A stretch of 64,000 nt of DNA from Bacteroidales bacterium. Its GTDB lineage: Bacteria; Bacteroidota; Bacteroidia; Bacteroidales; UBA932. This document shows positions 27,423-34,513 of the stretch, one piece after another. The DNA lies in assembly GCA_022653675.1 (NCBI GenBank), contig JALCST010000011.1, positions 19,946 to 83,945 on the forward strand, in the 5' to 3' direction. The position numbers were made by a program, and so were the translations under genes. How positions within the stretch are numbered: position 1 is the first letter of the stretch; every line of letters begins with the position of its first letter. The notes under the pieces are model-generated. The model was given only the letters and a program-made list of their open reading frames with translations, was not told where the DNA came from and ran no database searches.

Positions 27423-28319
27423 TTATTCCCGGCTGAGGACCAGCATCGAGATGATTGCCGAAACTATGCCTGCAATCTGGATGGTAGGAGGAATGGTCTT
27501 GTAGATCACAAGAGAGATTATTACTGTAAGTACCGGCGCGAGTGCGTTGGTGAGAGGGGAAACTACCATAGCCTTGCCGTAGCGCGTGGCATAAACGAGA
27601 TAAAGGGCTCCTACGGCATTTAGGATTTGTATGAGGAACGAAAGGTATGGGCCTGTGAATCCCCAGTTGATCGGTTTGCTGAAATCAGTCATGGCAATGG
27701 CGACAGGTATCAGGGCAACTGCGGTGATTGCCATGTACACGAAAATGCTTTCAGCATCTGGAGTGAAATTATTCGCCACTTTCATCACGAACGCCTGTAT
27801 CCCCCAAGCGAGGAAAATGATCAGTGCGAGGACGATCCATCCGTGCCCCGTAACTGTCGATCCGTCAGCGCTCGAATATGACATGCAGAATATGGATACT
27901 AACGCGAATGCTATTCCCGCCCAGCTCCATCCTTTGACCCGCTCTTTCAAGAAAATCACGCTTAACAGGATGGTTACTATCGGTGAAAGCGAAATTATCG
28001 GGAATATGATGTAGGCCGGTCCTCTTTTCAGCGCTTCGAACAGGACGAGTTGTCCTCCGGCACCGAGGAAGCCTGTAGCAAGTCCCAGCCATACCGACTT
28101 CCTGTGCACATCGAGTTTCCAATTGATGTTCTTCAATGCGACCAGTGCACATGGAATCATGCTTATGGCCCACATCACGTACACCATGGTGCTCGGGAAG
28201 TTGAATTTTTTCACTGGTATTTCCGAGAATGCTCCCCAAATTCCCCAAGTGATTGTCGTGACTATGGCGTAAAAAAGCCAGTTCTTCCTCTTTGTCATAT
28301 TATTATGATCTGATTTCAT
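27423..28319 (-). CDS. DMT/EamA-family permease coupled to the DeoR gene
   Basis: A 298-residue inner-membrane protein with ten hydrophobic segments and two EamA repeats (first ending SVIFLKERVKGWSWAGIAFALVSI, second LVIYKTIPPTIQIAGIVSAI). Its ATG overlaps the DeoR stop (ATGA), so I keep the start at 28319 although MTKRKN at 28298 is possible. Coupling to the repressor of the neighbouring glycan operon suggests it imports or exports a sugar of that pathway; the substrate is not known. It lacks an extended loop or binding domain. Confidence 0.82.
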   Translation of the reverse strand: MKSDHNNMTKRKNWLFYAIVTTITWGIWGAFSEIPVKKFNFPSTMVYVMWAISMIPCALVALKNINWKLDVHRKSVWLGLATGFLGAGGQLVLFEALKRGPAYIIFPIISLSPIVTILLSVIFLKERVKGWSWAGIAFALVSIFCMSYSSADGSTVTGHGWIVLALIIFLAWGIQAFVMKVANNFTPDAESIFVYMAITAVALIPVAIAMTDFSKPINWGFTGPYLSFLIQILNAVGALYLVYATRYGKAMVVSPLTNALAPVLTVIISLVIYKTIPPTIQIAGIVSAIISMLVLSRE

Positions 28320-29119
28320 TCCGGTTCACCGTTCCCTTCGCCGGCTATTATGAGATTTATGCCCGCATGTTCTATTTTTTCGCGGTATTCTTCCGATATT
28401 CCGTTGTCGGTTATGATCACGTTTATTTTGTCCATTGCCGCAATGAAGGCGAAACTTCGCTTTTCAAGTTTACTGGAATCGAATACGGCTATCACCTCTT
28501 TTGCACAGTCGATCATGGCCCTGTTAAGGCTGGCTTCTTCCGCATTTGGAGTCGAAAGCCCTTTTTCTAGATTGAAGCTGTCTACACCAAGGAAAAGTTT
28601 GTCGACGAAAAAGTTCCTCAGGGTCGATTCTGCCGTCATGCCGACCGTCGAAAGGGATACCGAACGCATGTACCCTCCGAGTACTATTACGGAAAAACGG
28701 TCGTACTGGGCCAATTGCTCGGCTACATTGATACCATTGGTTATTATGGTGAGGTTGTTGAATTTTTCGAGGTTCTTAGCTACTTCCAGGGTCGTGGTTC
28801 CCGAATCTATTATTATGGTTTCGCCCTCTTTTATGAATTCGGATGCTACCTTTCCGATAATGCGTTTCTCATCGCTGTGCGACTGCTGTTTTTTTGTTAT
28901 CGCAATGTCCTCGCTTTCGTTTGCCGTGTTTATGTTCACGGCCCCTCCCTTAACACGCAGCAGAAGCTCTTTTTCTTCAAGGAATTGAAGATCGTTGCGT
29001 ATGGATACTTCGGATACCTGGAACAGGCTCGCCATTTCCGCTACGGTGATTTTCCTTTTATCGCGTAAAATATTCAAAATCTTGCTTCTTCTCTCTTTAG
29101 AGGAACATGTGCGTTTCAT
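28316..29119 (-). CDS. DeoR-family transcriptional repressor (AgaR-like)
   Basis: A 267-residue sugar-phosphate-responsive repressor. An N-terminal DeoR HTH (KRKITVAEMASLFQVSEVSIRNDL) is followed by the DeoR C-terminal effector domain with IIDSGTTTLEVAKNL, TNGINVA and a C-terminal FAFIAAMDKINVIITD. The ATG at 29119 is preferred over the ORF-track start at 29149. It is divergent from AgaS, GatZ and PfkB genes, the same logic as AgaR with the E. coli aga genes, so it probably represses the operon and is released by a phosphorylated amino sugar or tagatose phosphate (inference). Confidence 0.87.
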   Translation of the reverse strand: MKRTCSSKERRSKILNILRDKRKITVAEMASLFQVSEVSIRNDLQFLEEKELLLRVKGGAVNINTANESEDIAITKKQQSHSDEKRIIGKVASEFIKEGETIIIDSGTTTLEVAKNLEKFNNLTIITNGINVAEQLAQYDRFSVIVLGGYMRSVSLSTVGMTAESTLRNFFVDKLFLGVDSFNLEKGLSTPNAEEASLNRAMIDCAKEVIAVFDSSKLEKRSFAFIAAMDKINVIITDNGISEEYREKIEHAGINLIIAGEGNGEPE

Positions 29120-29158
29120 AATGATAATCTTTAAAAAAAATCTGTACAAAAATAAAAA

Positions 29159-29224
29159 GTTAATCTTTCAAAAGCAAAGGTTTTCTTATTAAAAGTAAAT
29201 TTTTATTTCATTTTGAAAATTAAC
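29159..29224. promoter_or_regulatory. candidate DeoR operator (inverted repeat)
   Basis: GTTAATCTTTCAAAA (29159-29173) and TTTTGAAAATTAAC (29211-29224) form a nearly perfect inverted pair about 37 bases apart in the AT-rich space between the DeoR and AgaS genes, a plausible two-site operator. Confidence 0.4.
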
Positions 29225-29295
29225 TTTCTTTTTTCAAGGATTATCTACTGCAAAAGTAGAAAATATTTAATAAATGTAAAAAAATCACATAGAAA

Positions 29296-29327
29296 TTTGC
29301 AAAAAATAAAAAATAGGCATACATTCG
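29296..29327 (+). promoter_or_regulatory. candidate promoter of the AgaS operon
   Basis: TTTG at 29296-29299 and TACATTCG at 29320-29327 are 20 bases apart, close to the -33/-7 consensus (one mismatch in the -7 box). The ATG is 29 bases downstream. Confidence 0.45.
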
Positions 29328-29355
29328 CATCGAAAATTAAAAGAAGTGGTTTATT

Positions 29356-30507
29356 ATGCTTTTAAATGATGTGAAAAAAACTGAAAAAGGATTTAATACC
29401 AAACGTGAAATACTCCAGCAACCTGAGATGTGGCGGGAGACATACGATTTGATATCCCAACGGATGGGGGAATTCAAGCGTTTCCTTTCGGACAAGGGGA
29501 TCGGCAAGTCTTCCGAAATTATCTTTTGCGGAGCCGGTTCTTCCGAATTCGTCGCGGATGCCGTCTCGTGCCTCTTCGTAAGTGGGGGGTACTGCAATGC
29601 GCGCAGCGTTGCAACTACTGATCTCGTCACGAATCCCGAATTCTATGTCCATAAGGACGATACTTTGCTCGCCTTTACGTTCGCACGTTCCGGAAACAGC
29701 CCGGAAAGCATAGGGGCGTACAAGATGCTCAACAGGTTCTGTAAAAATGCATATCACGTCATAATAACGTGCAATCGCGACGGTGACATACTCGACGACG
29801 CCGATCCGGAAAAGGATTTCGTATTCGTGCTTCCCGATCCGACCGACGACGTAAGCCTGGTGATGACGAGCAGTTTCTCATCGATGGCCGTTGCCGCCAT
29901 GCTGCTGCGCGATCCGGAAGCCATAACATCCCAGAGGGAGAAGGTGGCGGAGGCTTCCGCATTGGCCGGCAACTTTTTCGCTCCGGAAGTGTTGGATTCC
30001 GTGGCTGACATTGCAAAACGCGATATAAGGAGGGCGGTCGTGCTCGGAGGCGGGCCTCTCAAGGGAATCGCCCGAGAATGCCATCTGAAAATGCAGGAGA
30101 TGACCGACGGAGCCATCATGAGCGCCTACGATTCCTTCATGGGACTCCGCCACGGGCCGAAGGCCGTCATAAAGGACGACACGCTGGTGGTTTACCTGCT
30201 CTCCGATGACGAGTATTCGCGCCTGTACGAATACGACCTGATGCGCCAGATCAATGCCGAACATAACCCGATGGCACAAGTCGCCGTTTCCAAAAAAAGA
30301 GTGGAGGACGAAGGCATAAAGCTGGACATGCAGGTGAATGCCCCGGATTGCAGTCCATTCTCGGCAAATCCTTACACCTATGTCGCTTATGTCATTATAG
30401 GCCAGATACTCGGTTATCATTTTTCGCTCCATCACGGGCTCAATCCGGACAGTCCTTCGGTAAGCGGAGTCATTTCCAGGGTGGTGAGCGGAGTTAAATT
30501 ATATTAA
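29356..30507 (+). CDS. agaS: AgaS-like SIS-domain aldose-ketose isomerase/deaminase
   Basis: A 383-residue cytoplasmic protein with two SIS domains. The first holds IIFCGAGSSEFVADAV and FARSGNSPESIGA (sugar-phosphate binding), the second VVLGGGPLKGIARECHLKMQEM and GLRHGPKAVI. This pattern is typical of AgaS, which converts galactosamine-6-phosphate to tagatose-6-phosphate with release of ammonia. It is the first gene of an eight-gene operon with GatZ/KbaZ-like and PfkB genes directly after it, consistent with the tagatose pathway. The exact substrate is inferred from the family and context. Confidence 0.87.
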   Translation: MLLNDVKKTEKGFNTKREILQQPEMWRETYDLISQRMGEFKRFLSDKGIGKSSEIIFCGAGSSEFVADAVSCLFVSGGYCNARSVATTDLVTNPEFYVHKDDTLLAFTFARSGNSPESIGAYKMLNRFCKNAYHVIITCNRDGDILDDADPEKDFVFVLPDPTDDVSLVMTSSFSSMAVAAMLLRDPEAITSQREKVAEASALAGNFFAPEVLDSVADIAKRDIRRAVVLGGGPLKGIARECHLKMQEMTDGAIMSAYDSFMGLRHGPKAVIKDDTLVVYLLSDDEYSRLYEYDLMRQINAEHNPMAQVAVSKKRVEDEGIKLDMQVNAPDCSPFSANPYTYVAYVIIGQILGYHFSLHHGLNPDSPSVSGVISRVVSGVKLY

Positions 30508-30518
30508 AAACACATGTT

Positions 30519-31754
30519 ATGGAACAAGTGACAAAACTTGAGAAGATACTGGGCCGCATAGGGGAGCTCAATGCCAAGGGATACAAGCCGGTCACGCTTT
30601 TTGCGGCCTGTCCAAATTCCGTTGCGGTAGTCAAGGCCGCCTTCAGGGCCGCCAAAAGGAACAACGCTCCTATCATATTCGCCGCAACGCTGAACCAGAT
30701 CGATTGCGACGGGGGATATACCGGAATGACACAGGAGGATTTCGTCCGCACCGCCCGTGAGGAAGCGGGGCGCTCCGGTTACCAGGGAGACTACATAATA
30801 GCGATAGATCACGGCGGACCTTGGCTCAAGGATATCCAGCGCATCGAAAAATGGCCTTATGAAAAGGCTATGGCGGCAGTGAAGAGGTCCTATGAAGCGG
30901 CGGTAACGGCAGGCTACGATATGATACATGTGGATCCTACGGTAGATATAAATGTTCCGAAGGGGGAAATCATAAAAATCGAAGTGGTTGCGCAACGTAC
31001 AGTAGAATTGATCTCCCATATAGAGAAGTTCCGCAAGTCGAAAGGGTTGCCGCGCATATCGTATGAAGTGGGAACGGAGGAAGTCCATGGCGGGCTGGCA
31101 GACGAGGCCGTATTCGACAGGTTCCTGCATTTGCTCAAGGCCGGCCTCGAAAGGGAGGGCTGCAGCGACGCATGGCCGAAGTTCATCGTCGGCAAGGTAG
31201 GTACCGACCTTCATACCACTTTCTTCGATTCGAAAGTCGCCAGGGATCTCGCCGACAAGGTAAGGCCATACGGCAGCTTTATAAAGGGACATTATACTGA
31301 CGATGTTTCCAATCCGGAAGAGTATCCTCTGGCCGGGATGGGAGCGGCCAATGTCGGCCCGGAATTCACCGTTTGCGAATACGATGCCCTCGAGGAGCTT
31401 GAGAATCGCGAAAAGAAACTTTATGATGAAAACAGGGTGGCCACACTTTCGAAAATGACGGAAGTCCTCGAACGACTGGTAATAGATTCGGGAAGGTGGA
31501 AGAAATGGATATTGCCGGGAGAATCGTCCGACGACTTCTCGAGCATCGGGGCGGAACGCCGCAGGTGGCTTATCCGGACAAGTGCACGCTATATATGGCA
31601 GTCTCCCGAAGCTATGGCGGCCCGCTGGAAACTTTACGGAAACATGGAAGAGAACGGAATCGACGCGGAGCACATCGTATCGTCCGGGATCGAGAAAAAT
31701 ATGGACAAGTACTACCGCGCCTTCAATCTCATAGACCTTAACAATTATCTATAG
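30519..31754 (+). CDS. GatZ/KbaZ-like tagatose-bisphosphate aldolase subunit
   Basis: A 411-residue protein of the GatZ/KbaZ family (PF08013 type). It shows the family features FAACPNSVAVVKAAF, IIAIDHGGPW, DMIHVDPTVD, YEVGTEEVHGG and KVGTDLHT. In E. coli this subunit supports the catalytic class II aldolase GatY/KbaY, which splits tagatose-1,6-bisphosphate. No GatY/KbaY gene is present in this window, so either a distant fructose-bisphosphate-type aldolase serves, or the protein acts alone in another sugar step. It sits between AgaS (11 bases) and PfkB (2 bases). Confidence 0.85.
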   Translation: MEQVTKLEKILGRIGELNAKGYKPVTLFAACPNSVAVVKAAFRAAKRNNAPIIFAATLNQIDCDGGYTGMTQEDFVRTAREEAGRSGYQGDYIIAIDHGGPWLKDIQRIEKWPYEKAMAAVKRSYEAAVTAGYDMIHVDPTVDINVPKGEIIKIEVVAQRTVELISHIEKFRKSKGLPRISYEVGTEEVHGGLADEAVFDRFLHLLKAGLEREGCSDAWPKFIVGKVGTDLHTTFFDSKVARDLADKVRPYGSFIKGHYTDDVSNPEEYPLAGMGAANVGPEFTVCEYDALEELENREKKLYDENRVATLSKMTEVLERLVIDSGRWKKWILPGESSDDFSSIGAERRRWLIRTSARYIWQSPEAMAARWKLYGNMEENGIDAEHIVSSGIEKNMDKYYRAFNLIDLNNYL

Positions 31755-31756
31755 AA

Positions 31757-32710
31757 ATGGACAGGAAATTCGACATAATCGCTTTGGGAGAGCTGAACGT
31801 AGATTTGATCCTCAACCGGATACAGGGATTTCCGGAAATAGGCAAGGAGATTGTCGCCGACGATTTCCTTATGACCCTCGGCAGTTCGACAGCCATATTC
31901 GCAGCAAATGCCGCTTCGTTGGGCAGTTCGGTGGCTTTTCTCGGGATGGTAGGCAATGACGGCTTCGGAAATTACATCGAAGAGTCGCTTCGCAAGCGGC
32001 GCGTGGATACGTCGCTCCTGATCCGTTCCGAAAGATACAATACCGGGGTGACCGTGGTCATGAATTACGATCAGGACCGTGCGAATGTCACATATCCCGG
32101 GGCGATGAACTTCATGGGGTTGGATGAGATATCAGGGGATGCGATCGGACAGGCGAAGCATGTCCATATTTCCTCGCTGTTCCTTCAGGAAAATCTCAGG
32201 AGGGACATTCCCGGAATATTGGAACTCATCAGAAAGTGCGGGGCTACGGTTTCCCTCGACACCCAGTGGGATCCTTCGGAGAAGTGGGACTTCGATTTCC
32301 GAAAGCTGTTGCCGATGATCAACGTATTCATGCCCAACGAAAAGGAACTCATGTGCCTGACACGTTGCAGCGACCTCGACGCCGCAATTGCGGCGGTATC
32401 GGATTATGTCGACATTATGGTCGTGAAAAGGGGAAGCCGCGGAGCTACCTTGGTATTGAAGGGAGGCGAAAGGCACGATATGCCTGCTTTGCTTAACGAG
32501 CATGTGGTGGATGCGATAGGTGCGGGGGACAGCTTCAACGCCGGTTTCGTTTCGGCCTATGTGCGCGGATACCCGATAAACGAATGCCTTTCCGACGGCA
32601 TTCTGGCCGGAGCCATAAATACTACCGCCGCCGGCGGTACCGGGGCCTTCTCTTCGCCCGAATCCATAAGGGTTGCCGCGCGGACTTTCGGTAAGGAGAT
32701 AAAGATATGA
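31757..32710 (+). CDS. PfkB-family sugar kinase (candidate tagatose-6-phosphate kinase)
   Basis: A 317-residue ribokinase-like kinase: N-terminal IIALGELNVDLIL, GSSTAIFAANAASLG, and the C-terminal PfkB signature DAIGAGDSFNAGFVSA with the catalytic Asp. In this operon it would phosphorylate tagatose-6-phosphate to the bisphosphate, or alternatively phosphorylate the free amino sugar before AgaS acts. Sequence alone does not choose. Its TGA overlaps the start of the GH36 gene by four bases. Confidence 0.85.
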   Translation: MDRKFDIIALGELNVDLILNRIQGFPEIGKEIVADDFLMTLGSSTAIFAANAASLGSSVAFLGMVGNDGFGNYIEESLRKRRVDTSLLIRSERYNTGVTVVMNYDQDRANVTYPGAMNFMGLDEISGDAIGQAKHVHISSLFLQENLRRDIPGILELIRKCGATVSLDTQWDPSEKWDFDFRKLLPMINVFMPNEKELMCLTRCSDLDAAIAAVSDYVDIMVVKRGSRGATLVLKGGERHDMPALLNEHVVDAIGAGDSFNAGFVSAYVRGYPINECLSDGILAGAINTTAAGGTGAFSSPESIRVAARTFGKEIKI

Positions 32711-34503
32711 AAATGAAGAGAGCGATTTGCAATATTGTTTTTGCAGCATTTCTTTCCTTTCTGCTTTATGGATGCGCAGTTAAGGAAACGGAGGGCAATG
32801 ACGTCGAAATACGGCGCATGTCTTTCGTAAACAGGGGGGACACATCCGTTACCGTCGGGGAATGGTGCAGCGATACCGTTTCCATAGTCGCCGGTGAAAA
32901 CGCTTCGCCTGCGTTTTGGGCTTTCATAGGCAGTTCTTCCGAGTCCAGGGAGGATTGGATAAGACCCCTTGACAGGGATACATGCATAGCCAATTATATG
33001 GGTATGAACGATTCGGACTATGGAGGCGGAATTCCTGCCGCCGTCGTCTGGACGGTCGGAAAATCGTTGGCGGTTGGAGCCCTTTCGGGAGTTCCGTTGA
33101 ATTTAAGCATCCCTGTCGAAAAAAGAGGGGACACGGTCAGGATGTACATAAAATGGGTATTCGAAAAACCTCGCGTACTCAAACCGGGCGACAGCCTGAC
33201 ATTGCCTGAAGAGTTCGTATTCCATGGGAAAAGCGACTGTTTCGAACCTCTGAGAAAATATGCAGAGGCTCTTTCCGGATTGGGAGTAAGACCGGCGGAG
33301 AGCGAACCTTCCGCTTTCGATGCGGCCTGGTGCGCTTGGGGATACGGCCGCGGATTCACTGTGAGACAAATTCTCGGCACCCTGCCTGAAGTTAAGAAAC
33401 TTGGCATAAAATGGGTTTCCATAGACGACGGCTACCAGATAGCCGAAGGGGACTGGAACCTGAATCCTAAGACTTTTCCCGGCGGAGATGCGGAGATGAA
33501 AAACCTTGTAGATTCCATACATGCATCCGGCATGAAAGCCATGATATGGTGGGCGCCTCTTGCAGCAGACCCCGGATGCGCATTCCTCAAGAAACATCCC
33601 GATGCCGTTTCCATGGATAGGAAAGGTGAACCTTATGCTATTTCCTACTGGGACAGCTGGTACCTGAGCCCTTCGGATACGGCCGTGATAGCCGAGACGA
33701 AAAGGATTGTGCGCAAATTCATCGTGGAATACGGCTTCGACGGTATGAAACTGGACGGACAACATCTCAATTGTGTACATCCCGACTACAATCCAGTACA
33801 TCATCCCGATGATCCGGAATACGACTGCCGCCATTTGCCAGAATTCTATAAGACGATTTACGAAACCGCACGGGGGCTTAAAAAGGATGCGGTCGTTCAA
33901 CTTTGCCCTTGCGGAGACTGTTTCTCCGTCTTCAACCTTCCTTATGTGAACCAGACTGTTGCATCCGATCCTGAAAGCAGTTATCAGGTAAGGACCAAGG
34001 CGTACGTTTTCCGTTCGCTGGCTCCAGGTACCGCTTATTACGGCGACCATGTCGAACTTACCGACGGAGGGGAGGATTTCGCCAGCCAACTTGGAGTCGG
34101 TGCCGTGCCGGGTACCAAGTTCACATGGCCTGAATACGGCTCGGACCCTGGCCGGAAAAATTTCCTGGATCCGGAAAAGGAAGCCGTTTGGAAGAAAGCC
34201 TTCGGGATATATGACTCCGAAAGAATGTCGGAAGGTGAAATGTTGGGAGGCCTTTACGATATCGGTTATGACAAACCGGAAACTTATGTGATCCGGAAGG
34301 GGGACGGGACCTTCTATTATTCCCTTTTCGCCCCGGAATTCAGCGGCACCATACATTTCAGGGGGCTTGATAAGGGGACGAAATATACGGTTAAGGACCT
34401 TTGGAACGATGCGGTACTAGGTACTGTCTCGTTTGCGGAAGATTCCGCATCCGTCTCCTTCAAACGGTTCGAACTATTGAAACTGAACAAACAAACTAAC
34501 TAA
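32707..34503 (+). CDS. GH36-like alpha-galactosidase/alpha-N-acetylgalactosaminidase lipoprotein
   Basis: A 598-residue exported glycosidase with lipobox LYGC (Cys23). After an N-terminal beta domain (~24-190) a TIM barrel shows WVSIDDGYQI, KAMIWWAPL, the nucleophile region FDGMKLDGQ (KxD) and a downstream YYGDHVEL that may hold the acid/base. This is the pattern of clan GH-D, family 36, whose members cleave terminal alpha-linked galactose or GalNAc. The GalNAc-type catabolic genes upstream favour alpha-GalNAc, but alpha-galactose is equally possible. It should act in the periplasm or at the surface. Confidence 0.8.
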   Translation: MKMKRAICNIVFAAFLSFLLYGCAVKETEGNDVEIRRMSFVNRGDTSVTVGEWCSDTVSIVAGENASPAFWAFIGSSSESREDWIRPLDRDTCIANYMGMNDSDYGGGIPAAVVWTVGKSLAVGALSGVPLNLSIPVEKRGDTVRMYIKWVFEKPRVLKPGDSLTLPEEFVFHGKSDCFEPLRKYAEALSGLGVRPAESEPSAFDAAWCAWGYGRGFTVRQILGTLPEVKKLGIKWVSIDDGYQIAEGDWNLNPKTFPGGDAEMKNLVDSIHASGMKAMIWWAPLAADPGCAFLKKHPDAVSMDRKGEPYAISYWDSWYLSPSDTAVIAETKRIVRKFIVEYGFDGMKLDGQHLNCVHPDYNPVHHPDDPEYDCRHLPEFYKTIYETARGLKKDAVVQLCPCGDCFSVFNLPYVNQTVASDPESSYQVRTKAYVFRSLAPGTAYYGDHVELTDGGEDFASQLGVGAVPGTKFTWPEYGSDPGRKNFLDPEKEAVWKKAFGIYDSERMSEGEMLGGLYDIGYDKPETYVIRKGDGTFYYSLFAPEFSGTIHFRGLDKGTKYTVKDLWNDAVLGTVSFAEDSASVSFKRFELLKLNKQTN

Positions 34504-34513
34504 TAAAGTGCTA

